DNA of 64,000 nt from Lingula anatina (lineage: Eukaryota > Brachiopoda > Lingulata > Lingulida > Lingulidae), in assembly GCF_001039355.2 (NCBI RefSeq), contig NW_019775280.1, positions 361,253 through 425,252 of the forward strand, in the 5' to 3' direction. Positions within the stretch are counted from its first letter, which is position 1, and each line of letters begins with the position of its first letter. The notes beneath the pieces are model-generated. The model saw nothing but the letters and a program-made list of their open reading frames with translations, had not been told where the DNA came from and did no database searches. A program made the position numbers and the translations under genes. This document shows positions 48,501-61,228 of this stretch, piece by piece.

Positions 48501-49249
48501 AATGAAATCACTGAGATAACGATGTAACATGTACATATTTGAAAACATCAGACAAATACACAATCAAAATAAATAACAATAGAAAATCAATCAAAATAAG
48601 TATCAATACAGATGAAATGCAAAATGTAGCAAAATTTTCGTGTACTCTATACACAATTCTGCCCCCGGCATATGTACGTGATGAGGGATGAGCAACATAT
48701 GACGAAAAGTTATATTAAAATTTACAAATATAAGGTCATGTGTCATAAATGCATAAAAGTGAAACAGATAAACTAGAGATGTCATTAGTAGAAACGCACA
48801 AAAGTCGCTCTAAGACATGGTATAGTAAATGACAAACTGTATATATATATGTGCGTATACCTAGTATGTAATTAAATGCACTTGAATTGACATTTTAACA
48901 CCAGTGTCTTATATCTTTATCTTTCTTCAATTCAAAATTAACCATTTTCAAATTATTTATTTTACCATTAAATTCAATTTTAAGTGATATGGGAGCTTCA
49001 TATAAGTCTAGATGTTAAAGGGTCTATGTTGTGGAAAATAATTACACTTAAATGTATAAAAACAAACGGATAATCGTGTGCTAAAATGGGTAAGAGATTA
49101 CCATCTCAAACTCCCCTTTCAATACTTTTTGGCCTTGGCACGTGTTTTGTTTTGCATGTTTGTGCTAAATATGTAGCAGTCCTCTTTTGTCTTACTGCTG
49201 AAAGAGGCACCTCTATGTTAATAAACTTATAATTTAACAGACGGAGCAG

Positions 49250-49775
49250 ATAGAAAGCAGGAAGCAGCTACACTGGTTTAAAATTGTGATCCTATGTGCT
49301 TTGATACGTGACATATTCACATGTAAGAAAACTAGTGTCCATCAATCTATCTGTTTTTATACAGATGGGATAACGTATGACAGCTTATCTGATAACTTAA
49401 GGAATCTCGTACGTATATTTTTTATCCCTCTGCTGGCGTTTTTTTTTTTTTGCCGCTGATAATGAAGGGAACAAAAGGAATGAATGGGATGAGTGACATT
49501 GGACAGAAATGACAGAAGGGTGATACTATGATTATGGTTCAAATGCGTCCTGGAAGACAGCCGAGTCCACCGGGTACCCTTTCAGTGGTCACGAATGCTG
49601 CTGTTACTGCTACGATGCAACACGCACCGACTGACTGCTCTCACGAGAAACTAACAGATGCAGGAAATAAAAGCCAAGGTTTGTTTTGCTGTGGGACATT
49701 TTTTCAACCTTTCTCGTTCTCGGTCTCTTTTGGCACGAACATTAACGTGTTACTACTCCTGTTCTGCATATAGAA
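49250..49775 (+). pseudogene. Decayed collagen-like gene copy (alpha)
   Basis: Resembles the intact gene at 51300-54388 but is broken. The signal-peptide exon has AAG in place of the start ATG (GGAAGCAGCTACACTGG near 49258) and a disrupted donor. The large Gly-Pro-Pro exon is absent. The collagen tail (AATGAAGGGAACAAAAGGAA on) has CAG AAA TGA at 49510-49512 where the intact copies have AAA GGA. The downstream stretch to the hydrophobic end (LLLLFCI) is still open. No transmembrane exon is found before 50540. Confidence 0.7.
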
Positions 49776-51299
49776 CATATAAAATAATGTATATACTGTA
49801 GGAGTACTTACACACAGATTTTCGTGAATTGTCTCTTTCTACAGAGAGTAAAGCAAAACCTATATAATTAGTTTTAAATAAGTGTTGGATTGCAGGTATG
49901 GACGAGAAAGTAACTTGTGATTATTAATAAATTAACAATTTGAATACATTGAAATAAACTTAAGCCGTGTTGAGAAAATTTAAAACTTTTCACTTCCACT
50001 GATGCGCCCGATCATTCAATCAGTTGGGGCAGTGTGGAGATCTTGGATCGTTACCCCCTGAGGTTCAATCGAAAGATGAAGAGGGGTATTTACATCCAGG
50101 GCCGAGAACCATCGCTTAAAAAGAATCGGGGTGAGGGGGTGGGATTGGCACAAAGGTTTCCTCATCTGGAACAGTTAAATAGTGATCACTAAACTGTTCA
50201 TTACACACTGTCTCATATTTCTTCAGTGTGACACACATTTTTGTGAAATGTCTCTCTCTACAGGGAGTAATGCAAAAAATATTAAATATGTTTCAAGTAA
50301 GTCTGTGACAAGTAAGTAACCGTGTCTATTAAACCGCTTTCCACTTTCAGTTTGTATAGGTTTTAAGTGAAAAGTTTAAAATCTCCGCAACATGATTGCA
50401 ATATTACTCAGGTTCACTTTAATCAGAAACTTACAAAGTAAAATCATTATTTGAACTTTTTCTAATCTGTTCTGTTTAACTATCTATTTGATCTCTGTCC
50501 ATACTGATTTTAATGTTTCATTGGATTGCAGGTTTTGACGAGAAAGTAACCTGCACATTCTTCAAATGCAAAAACCCCCTGAGATAACGATGTATCATGC
50601 ACATATTTGAAAACTTTAGACAAATACACAATCAAAATAAATAACAAAAGAAAAATCAATCAAAATAAATATCAATAAAAATGACATGTAAAGTGGGGCA
50701 AAATTTTCGTGCACTCTATACACAATACTGCCCACGGCATATGTATGTGATGAGGGATGAGCAACATATGACAAAAGGTTATATTTGAATATACGACCAT
50801 GTGACATAAATGTATAAAAGTGAAACAGTCAAACTACGGACGTCATTATTCAGACAGAGGGAATATACCACACCACCAAACAGAAGAGACGCACAGAAGT
50901 GGCTCTGAAAAACGGTAAAGTAAATGACAAAGTGTATATATTTGTATATACCCAGTATGTAATTAAATGCGCTTGAATTGATATTTTGACACCTTTGTCT
51001 TATATTGTAATTAAATGCCAATTATTTATTTTACAAATAAATCCAATTTTAACTGAGCTTCATATAAGTTTTAAAGATAAAGGTATTTAAACGTGTAAAA
51101 ACAAACGGATAAACGCGCGCCCAAATAGGGTAAGTGGTCATCATTTCAAACTTCCTTTCCAATACTCTTTGGCTTTGATACTGCTTTGTTTTCTATGTTT
51201 GAGCTAAATATATTGAACTCTTCTTTTGTCCAACAGCTGAAAGACACACCTCCTTGTTAAAAACATAATTAATCAGACTCAGAGCAGATAGAAAGAAGG
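49776..51299. other. Spacer between collagen copies alpha and beta
   Basis: 49850-50540 is related to 53620-54220 (the intron after the collagen tail exon). At about 50545 it switches to sequence matching 48480 and 60430 onward, marking the boundary of the tandem unit. No gene of its own. Confidence 0.5.
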
Positions 51300-51364
51300 A
51301 TGCAGCTACACTGCCTTAAAATTGTAATCCTGTGTGCTTTGGTTCGTGACGTATCAGGTAAGAA

Positions 51365-51410
<46 letters not shown>

Positions 51411-54388
51411 TTTTTATACAGGAGGAGATAACGTATGACAGCGTATCTGATAACTTGATAAATTCTACACGTGTATTTCCTATTACTCTACAGGCTTTTC
51501 CCTTTGCGACCGGGTCTTATTCCAACCGCTACGAGAGGCCAGATGTAAGCAATTTTACTATTTAGTAATTAAATTGAAATAAAATTAAATTTGTAAAAGA
51601 TAAAAAAGCAGTTATTATACCATTTATATATTTAATTTTATAAGTTAATTAAATTTATCAGTCGTAGATCAATTTAACGCCCAACTCTACTGTCTTTTTA
51701 CGATGATTTTCAGCTATAGGTTCACAGGGTACAGGAGGGCCTCCAGGGACATGTGGTCCAAAAGGAACAGGAGGGCCTCCTAGCACAGCTGGGCCACCAG
51801 GAACAGGAGGCCCACCAGGTACATCAAGAGGACCACCAGGAACAGGAGGCCCGCCAGGAACATCAAGAGGCCCAACAGGTGCAGATGGCCCTCCAGGGAC
51901 AAAGGGGGCATTAGGCACAAGTGGACCACCAGGTACAGGGGGACCTCCAGGAACAAGTGGTCCACCAGGCACAGGAGGACCCCCCGGAACAGGAGGACCA
52001 CCAGCAACAGGAGGACCACCAGGTACAGGTGTCCCTCAAGGAACAGAGGGACCACCGGGAACAGAGGGGCCACCAGGAACAGGGGGACCTCCAGGAACAA
52101 GTGGTCCACCAGGCACAGGAGGACCCCCCGGAACAGGAGGACGACCAGCAACAGGAGGACCACCAGGTACAGGTGTCCCTCAAGGAACAGAGGGACCACC
52201 GGGAACAGAGGGGCCACCAGGAACAGAGGGGCCACCGGGAACAGGAGGTCCACCTGGAACAGCAGGGCCAACAGGAACAGGAGGACCACCAGGTACAAAT
52301 GGCCCACCAGCAACGAGTGGACCACCAGGCACAAGGGGGCCACCAGGGACAAGTGGCCCACCGGCAACAGGAGGGCCACCTGGGACAGGAGGACCACCGG
52401 CAACTGGAGGGCCACCTGGAACTGGAGGGCCACCAGGGACAGGAGGACCACCGGCAACTGGAGGGCCACCTGGGACAGGAGGACCACCAGGGACAGGAGG
52501 ATCACAGGCAACTGGAGGACCACCTGGAACTGGAGGGCCACCAGGTGCAGGAGGACCAACAGGAACAGGCGGTCCCCAAGGAACCGGAGGTCCACAAGGA
52601 ATAAGCACTGGTGGACCCCCAGGAACAGAAGGGCCCAAAGGTAAGACCAAAGGAAATAAATCAAACTGAACATTACCTTTGTCATATACACAACTTTTCT
52701 TCAACTTCATCCCGAGTATGGTTATTCAGTCGGTCATACCTTAAAGCTGCCTAAATTTGATTAAGGGAGGGAAGCATGAAGTCAATATTTTCCCAGGCAA
52801 AAAATTCTCCAGATTCAACATTAATATTGTTTACACACTCAAACTACCACCCCTTATGCCTAGTTAACCGACTTGATGACAGGGAAATACAGAAGATATT
52901 GTAGTTATTATAGTATGGAAGAGGGCGTGGGTAATTAATGAACGCACCCTTGGGATGAAATTAAAATTTCCCAGGATGTCCATTAGTACACCTGGTTAAG
53001 TCTAACTGGCATAAAATGGATTTCTAGAAAGAACAATTAATAACAATCACATTTTATGAAATCGCCGAGAACTGGTATTATATGAGCTGGATTTCACTTA
53101 TTGTGAATAATGTATTGACACATTAAGGATATCAATATTACAGGATTGAAAGGTATGGTTGGACCGCCTGGTGACATAAAGGGCCAAAAAGGTCAGAAGG
53201 GAATGATGGGAAATGTAGGGAATTTTGGTGCGACAGGAGAAATGGGCATGAAAGGAATGAAGGGGATTAAAGGAATGAAGGGGATGAGTGCAATTGGACA
53301 GAAAGGACAGAAGGGTGATACCATGACAGTGGTGCAAATGCGTCCTGGAAGACAGCCGAGTCCACCGGGTACCCCTTCAATGGTCACGAATGGTGCTGTT
53401 ACTGCTGGGATGCAACACATACCAGTTGACTGGCCTCACGGAAAATTAACAGATGCAGAAGATATAAGCCCAGGTTTGTTTTGCTGTGGGGCATCTTGTC
53501 AACCTCTCTCATTCTCTGTCTCTTTCCATGTTTTACTACTCCTGTTGTGCATATAGAACATATAAAATAATGTATATGGGAGTGGCAACGGTCGAAGTGT
53601 AGTAAATTGTCTCTCTTTACAGGGAGTAAAGCAAAAATATTAAATTAGTTTTAAAAAAGTCTGTGACGAGTAAGTAACTAGTTTTTATTAAATGAACCAC
53701 TTGAAGACAATGAAACAAACTTAAACCGTGTTGAGAAAATTTTAATCTTCTCACTTCCACTGATGCACCCAATCATTCAATCAGTTGGGGCAGTGTGGAG
53801 ATCTGGGATCGTTACCCCCTGAGGTTCAATCGAGGGATGAAGGGGGTATTTACATTCAGGGCTGGGGACCATCACTTAAAAAGAATCGGGGTGAGGGGGT
53901 GGGGGTGGTACAAAGTTTTCCTCGTCTGGGACAGTTTAATAGTGATCAGTTCTCACTAAACTGTTCACTATACACTGTCTCATAACCTCAGTGTGGCTGA
54001 TGAATTCCCAAGTGTTGGGGTGAAAGATTTCACAGGCACACTTTCAGTTTGTATTGGGATTAAGTAAAAAGTTTAAAATTTCCAAAACATGATTGAAAAT
54101 ATAACTCAGGTTCACTTTAATCAGAAACTTACAAAGTAAATCATTATTTGAACTTTTTCTAATCTGTTCTGTTTTACTATCTATTTGATCTCTGTCCATA
54201 CCGATTGTAATGTTTCATTTACAGACCTTAAGGCAAAGCTGGATGCGGCTATAAAACACCAAATTATCCTAAGCTGCATAATAGGGACGGTGCTCATTGG
54301 AACCATTGCCATATACATTGTTTACTTCCGGGCGCGACGCAGAGAGAAAGCCGCCATTGCTAGATTGCGACAAAAACTTTTATGTTAG
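51300..54388 (+). CDS. Collagen-like single-pass membrane protein (copy beta, intact)
   Basis: Five exons in phase: 51300-51357 (signal peptide [20 protein letters not shown]), 51494-51544, 51714-52640, 53144-53473, 54225-54388; 509 residues. Exon 3 encodes ~308 residues of Gly-X-Y triplets, chiefly GPP alternating with GTG, GTS, GTE or GAT, with single-residue breaks at GTSR. Exon 4 continues the collagen with Lys/Met-rich triplets ([21 protein letters not shown]), then a non-collagen stretch. Exon 5 has a membrane span ([20 protein letters not shown]) followed by RARRREK and ends LLC. Signal peptide plus C-terminal anchor predicts type I topology with an extracellular triple helix. Not following the weak donor at 53474 gives an alternative end (see findings). 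I know no named family of this layout. Confidence 0.72.
51364..51411. repeat. (TCTA)n microsatellite in collagen intron 1
   Basis: About eleven CTAT/TCTA units; a shorter version lies at 61296-61323 in copy gamma. Confidence 0.9.
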
Positions 54389-55144
54389 TTAAAAGTGAGA
54401 AGTTTTCTAACCATTTATTGCAATCGCGGGGAATTAATTACTATGTACTCATCTAAGCTTATCTAATCTTATCTTGTAACTGGATTTGAAAATTCTCTTG
54501 CCAAAGAGATCCAAGATCGAGGTAATAATATCATAGGGACTGTTTTAACAAAGTTGGTTTTGGAGGGGTAGGTCAACCCAATTTTGAGGTTTGGTATACA
54601 ATAAATACTTGAAATACAGATATAGTGCGTGTGTTGTGTGGAATTATTTTATATTTTCTGATCACAAGAACGTTCATGAAATGAGCCGTTTTTGAGACAT
54701 TAATTAATCATATGTGCCAAACATGTCATGTACGTTTAGAACATTATTAAACACACATTATATTGTATAATTATTGTTTTATTGTTGTTGTACATTCAGT
54801 ATACATTTGTAGAACAGAAAAGAGTCACATGTGCAATAAGTCCTTGGCATATACAAAACATTTTTATTCAATTTTCTTTACTTTAGTTTGTACCTACTTC
54901 TGTCGAAATGTAGTTACTGTACTTGGCAAAAAAGGACACTTAAACGTCACGCTTTCTTCCATTTTGTGGAGCTATGTTTAAACCAAGAACAAAATAAAAT
55001 AGTATGACCCTATGATATTTTAAAGTGTCACATGTGCAAGAAGTCCTAGACTACGCATATACAAAACATTTTTCTTGGTTTAGCTTTCATACCTAGTTCG
55101 CACCGAATCTGTTTAAATTTAATAACTGTACTTGGCAAAAATAA

Positions 55145-55183
<39 letters not shown>

Positions 55184-58100
55184 CAAGCACACTTTAACGA
55201 ATTATGAATTTCTTCAACGTAATTATACATCTTTAGGTATTTGGAATATACTGATAATAATAAATATCATTTAAAATGGATATTCATAGTAAGATTCCTT
55301 TGCGGAAAAGGCCAGGTTAACCTTTGATTCACCTTCTTACGTATCCGGGAAAATAATACATTAAATAACTAATAAATAATTCATTTCCAAATCTGTAATT
55401 GTCCATCTATTTTTCGACAAAAGGTTATCACACCTAATACAATCTAGGAAACATTATGGGCGTATTGCTATAAAACGGCATTAGTAAAATTGAATTAATC
55501 AGTTTTGTACCACCACCTTCTTTATTCCAACACAGGTATAAATACAGCTAGGCTTTTTAATCTGTTCTCACTACCGTGATCGTGTCTACGAACACGGTTA
55601 CTCTTCACCGTGACCAAGCCTACCGCCCACTTTTTGAACAATGGAAGTAGGAGGATCGTTTAACAATGGATATTTAGCCAGTCGCGTGGCAGGAGAGCGT
55701 GTCCCGATCTCTCAACCTGGCAGGGGGCGACCGTCTTATTCAGGAAGCGTGTGCATTTAGGCGTGATGTCATTCATAGCCGCTAATTGTTGTCCGGTAAA
55801 TATTGCACCGCTTCTTATTACTTCAAAAATCGAAGCATCTACTTACTGTACTTCGTCAGTTAAACGGGAATATATAAAGCGGGTTTAGCAGAAAATACAA
55901 TTAACAGCATATTCACTTAAATAAACAAGTGTAAACACAAACCAACGCTCAATTTGAAGAGAATAAATGATAGTATGACCGTTTTGATTTGCTTGGATGT
56001 AAGCTTATTGTATGGAAATGGCGTGAGTAATAAAAAGAACAGGAAGAAGCAGAAAAACTTACGTTTCAATGCTATTTCGGCAAAAGGCTTTTTATATTTT
56101 GATTTACTTGTAGGACTGGTTTAGTGAGAAATAAAAAAAAAAAGAATACATAGCATATAATCAATTTATCCATTTATTCTGTACATAGACTGAGGTAGTA
56201 CTTTATGATGGTGGTTACACCATAAACTGTTATTTAATAAATGTTCGTATTATCTAGTCATTGTAATTTATTTTTGTTTTGATTAAAGGGATTATAACAT
56301 TTTACTGCCATATGCCATTATCGATAGTAGTTCTTCCTTACAATGTATGAAAATGTCTTTTTTCTAGTTGAATGATATTAAAAAAATTACTATGAAGAGC
56401 ATCGCCACTACAGAGATTAGGAAAACTCTTCATGACACTAAGATGGGTGCAAATGTGTACCCTCTCCAGCACTGTTTAAAGGTCCACAAACAAATATACA
56501 CACATTTGTCAAGACGACAAGATAGATTTCACTACGATGTATCAAGTGTAATAATTGTTACATATATATTCTAAATGTTGCTTACTTATAATTGCATTAA
56601 GAAAAAAATCAGTATATCAATTAATTTAGTTTAAATAAAATCATCTGCAACAGAGGCTAAAAGCTGTGCACCTGGGACTAAGGGACTGCCTAAGCTCAAA
56701 CATATTGAAGACAAAGACAACATCCTTTCCTTTCCGAGAGAACAATAACGGGGGCGAAAGGAACAATTACAACGTGCAAACGTGCATCAGATAAGAAGCC
56801 CTACAATGTAGTTGCGATTTTATCTGCAATGGTGGTCACAAGCTGGTCTCATCCTTCAATGCGATGGAGTTGAAATGGTGTCGCCGACATAAAACAACCA
56901 CACTTGGCAATCAATGTTATGCTGGAGTTTTGTTAAGTGATGTCAGGCATAGACCTGAAAAGGTTAATTTGATCTACAGTAGTGCGTTAAACATCGAAAC
57001 GAGGTAATTTCTGGTCGTGCGTCTCCGTCGATAATTAATATACCGGTATATTAGAAGAAAGAGTCTTGACAATTTCCCTCAAAGTTATCTCTTCATTCAG
57101 ACTGGAGGTGTGCATTTGCTATACAGTACTAAGCAACGGTCGTACGTAAACGTTTATCTAAACACATCTGTCAGGACGTCAAGATAGATTTCACTTAGAT
57201 GTTTCAAGTATAATTTCATATTTACTCCAAATGTGGCCTAACTAAAAGTCCCTAAAGAAAAAGCAGCATATCAATTAATTTATTTTAAGTTAAATCATCT
57301 GCAACAGAAGCTAAAAGCTGTGCACCTCGGACTAAGGGACTGCCTTTATTGAACTAAACTCAAACAACTTCCTTTCTTTTCAAACAGAACAATAAAGGAG
57401 GTGAAAGCGGCAATTGCAGTGTATATACGTGCATTGTACAGTGTACATCAATTAAGGGGTCCGGTTGCTGTAAAGGGTGTAATTATATATATGTACTCCA
57501 ATGGTGTCTTTTTGCGATTTTATGTACTATTAAAACAACCTTATATAAATGTCACTGGGTCCAGCAACAAGAAATTTAATTCACATCTTTCCTATTGATG
57601 TTAAATGTAACAATCAGGGCTGAAGAGGTGAAATGGTTAAATAAATGTGGGGCAGGGGGGGGGGGGTATACTTTTTCGAGAGAGCCAGGGCTCAACTTTG
57701 GTTGGGAACAGGAATGCGAAAGACATGATTTTATTTTCATCTGTACTAACCAATCTTTCCTAGATGTCGAGAAGACATGATCTTCTTGGTTTTCTTTTAG
57801 CTTGATCTTACTGGAACTGTTTAGTCTCTAGGAACCCTTCTGTAACAGCACTTATCCCGTGAAACGGAATGTGATTGAAAAGTCCTTCTGTGTGACCATA
57901 CTTATACCAGAAAAATGAAGCCATTTTTAGTCAGAGGTAAACGCAGTGCTATATTTAAGTTAACAAGCCGTCTTTTCAAATTCAGGTACTTATAATTAAC
58001 GCGCCTGGGTTCCTGGAGCAAATTCCAGGCCGTGAATGCAAAAAATAAAACTTGATGTGTGCAGTGACCAATGTATTAATCTATAATAAGAGGTATAATG

Positions 58101-58747
58101 GTTTAGACGAATGGATAATTAGAAAAAAGATGTTGTGATTTAAAATGAATTACTGCTAAATAAAATTTAACTGAACATTTTATAATCCTATTTTGCATAA
58201 TATTATCTGTAAATCGACGTGCAGAATGAATATTTTTCATCTAACATTACAAAATTCTTGGCCAATCAGTGGATTAGGGGGGGACTTTTTCAATTGGCTT
58301 GAGCATGTTATCGTGACTCTTATCGTTTCACCTAAGTAAGGCAAAATTAAGATGAAAGGGCAACATCGGTAAATTAATTATATTTCATTCAATTACAAAA
58401 TTCTATTTTTGAAAATGTCTACGAAGTTTGGAATGCGGTGAATAAACAGAAATATCGTCAGTGCTTGAACCATGGTTAAACCCAACATTTAGTCTTCCAT
58501 GTTTTAACAAAGGGCACGTGCCGTTCTACACCAGAACAATGCTTGGGACTAGCGGGGCGTATGATTGCACAGGCTGCTTGACAGGACACGATGTAGACAG
58601 CGGGGAGTCCGAGATGGTTACGATTGATAACTTAACAGCTTAAACTGTCGCTATTTGCCCTGTTATTATCCACGCGGGGGTTATCAGGAGTCACGGTCGC
58701 ACTGACCGTGACTTACTGTGAACGGTCTTATTGGCCTAGCTGTACAT
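54389..58747. other. Spacer right of the beta copy; no gene recognised
   Basis: Contains a direct repeat (about 54825-54935 and 55025-55140; TCACATGTGCAA...ACTGTACTTGGCAAAAA), an (AAAT)n run at 55143-55183, a piece (55255-55530) matching 45535-45720 from the cysteine-rich gene's intron 3, and another direct repeat (about 56490-56700 and 57160-57350; GCTAAAAGCTGTGCACCT, GGACTAAGGGACTGCCT). Short ORFs here have no support. Confidence 0.5.
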
Positions 58748-58904
58748 GTCCCATGAATATGTGTATCCCCTGTCTCCGCTCAGACCCTGTCGAACTATGG
58801 CCGACTGCTGTAAAAGGTACCCCTATTGCAAGAAAAGCAGGTTCAGGACCAAACAAGGGGAGTGTCCCGGGCAATGTGTTGTCAAAAGACAGTTTTTTAA
58901 TGAT
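58748..58904 (+). pseudogene. Duplicated, frameshifted piece of the cysteine-rich gene's last exon
   Basis: Matches 45968-46127 closely. One base is missing where the parent reads GACCCCTGCCGAACT (here GACCCTGTCGAACT), shifting the frame, and the upstream cysteines are absent. After the shift the downstream frame is still open to the same FFND end and reads GECPGQCVVK in place of GEWSGQCVDK, two changes including an extra Cys. Part of the tandem duplication that also carries 58930-60440. Confidence 0.65.
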
Positions 58905-61228
58905 TAATGGTTTTATCATAGTGATTTTGTTTTATGTTCTGCAGGGGGCGTGTCCAGATAGCTTCTGTACGATCACTTCACCCCCAAAAAGGTGTTTCAC
59001 AGCTGAGTTTCCAAAACGTTCTCATTCATTTGCCTTAGTTTTGGATGTAGATGATATTGCAATGCACTGAATATATCATTTAATTTTCTTTTAGAAGGGA
59101 CTCTAAAAATAACTTCCAAGTTTCTATACGCACGGGACGGCTAACAATGGCATTCCAATACTGCTGAAATTTTGTTGGCTCATTACTAAATTTGCAGAGG
59201 AATTTTTATTAAAATACTCAAAATCCTTAGGAAAATCTATAATTGGAATTCAATTTTCTATATAACTAAAATTTGTCTCTGATTTACCAGTCAAGGTGAA
59301 AGTAAAAGTGTAGGCTTCTCAAACTGTCGTCATGATTGTGGTAGGTTGGACAACACAATTGGCGTATCCGGAGAGGTAAATTGACGTCACAACCGTGGAA
59401 ACGTGTGCATACAAAATTCGGTTTTGCTTTCCCCGGATGTGTACGATTTCATTATTTTTAGCAGGGCCTTTGGTTATGATTCAGACGTGTTGATAATAAA
59501 ACCCGATTCCCAACTAAACTACAATGTTAAGAACAGTCTGAGGACGGCGCTAAAATAACTTGACGCCGAATATAACGGGTTTGAACGTACTTTACAGGGG
59601 CGGATCCAGGATTATTTGAAGGGGGGGGGGTCCGCTGATGTGATGCCCCCACCCCCACTTGGCGAGGGGTTAATAAATTCTGGTATCTAAGAGGGAGAAC
59701 GTGCCATTTGGTACGGTTAAGAACTGATTTAGCATGTCAAAGTTCTAATTTCAAAAGGGGACCAGAAATCGATTCGGGGGGTCAGGACCCCCTGACCCCC
59801 CTCTAAATCCGCCACTGCTTTAGTTAAAACGGACTGCTAAACATCTCTTTCCATCTTATTTGTAGTTTCGGTTACGCGAAGACAAATGCCTTGAATGCAA
59901 GCAAAAATAATTGCTTCCATCTGGCAAAAAGTTCCAAGGTCACAGTACAAAAAAGTGTACATACATGTAACTAGACAAAGACATATCTGTGACTATCTTA
60001 TTGTCACCAGATGTCCAATAGATGCATACATAATATAGGTCCACTGATCACATTGGCCTGGAATATGTATTATCAGTCCATTGGCCTCAGGTTTTGAGTC
60101 CAATCCGTTGACCATGATTACATGAGACAGGGCCAGGCCTACCGTCACAGCTCAGTTGAGACAAATCATCACGCATGATGGAGGATTGATTTTTTGTTTC
60201 TTTCTTACTTTGTTGCACCTCTCTTATGTCACTGGTCCAACCTACAACATAATTAACCAGGATTGCTAACTCATTCCGCGCATTCAGTTTTAATATGTTC
60301 CTCTTGTGCATTGTTTCCCGTTGTTCACTGTTATTATTTAATTCAAGGCGTTTTACGACACACCTAGGCATATAAAAACGCATTTTCATGTTACAGGGTT
60401 GATAAAAGGAACTGGCACACCAGGATTGTAAAATATTCTTCAAATGAAATCAATGAGATAACGATGTAACTTGCACATATTTGAAAACTTTAGACAAGTA
60501 CACAATCAAAATAAATAACAATAGAAAATCAATCAAAATAAATATCAATACAGATGAAATGCAAAGTGTTGCAATTTTTTCGTGTACTCTATACACAATA
60601 CTGCCCACGGCATGTGACGAGGGATGAGCAACATTTAACCTTAGGATAAAGTAAAATCGAAAAGTATTATGTCCTATGTCATAAACTATAAACGTGAAAC
60701 AGATTAACTAGAGATGTCATTATACAGACGGGGCGAATATACTGCACCACCAAACAGAATAGACGCACAGAAGTAGCTGAAAGGAACGGTAAGGTAAATG
60801 ACAAACTGTATATATATGTGTGTATATACTCAGTATGTAATTAATTAAATGCACTTGAACTGACATTTTAACACCAGTGTCTTATGTATTCATCTTTCGT
60901 CAATTCAAAGCTAACCGTTTTCCAATTATTTATTTCACTAATAAATTCAATTTTAACTACGATCGGAGCTTCATATAAGTAAACAATATAAATGTCTATG
61001 TTGCTGAAAATAGCTACACTTACATGTGTAAAAACAAACGAATAATCAGGCGCTAAAATAGGGTAAGTGTTCATCATTTCAAACTTCCTTTCCAATACTC
61101 TTTGGCTTTGATACTGCTTTGTATTCTATGTTTGAGCTAAATATATTGCACTTTTCTTTTGTCCAACAGCTGAAAGAGACACCTCCTTGTTAAAAACATA
61201 ATTAATCAGACTCAGAGCAGAAAGAAGG
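58905..61228. repeat. Duplicated spacer, copy 2
   Basis: 58930-60440 matches 46915-48500. From about 60430 to 61228 it matches 50545-51299, the upstream region of collagen copy beta. No gene of its own. Confidence 0.65.
59595..59817. mobile_element. CAGGGGCGGATCC element (duplicate of 47639-47879)
   Basis: Same insertion site and same CTTTA flanks (59590-59594, 59818-59822) as the copy at 47639, so the insertion predates the segmental duplication. Confidence 0.8.

Noticed and set aside
51627-52710. Long ORFs of 150-320 residues on the minus strand and other frames over the Gly-Pro-Pro repeats
   Set aside because: They are shadows of the low-complexity collagen repeat, which is free of stops in several frames; the proteins are monotonous Leu/Val or Pro/Val strings without starts or splice support.
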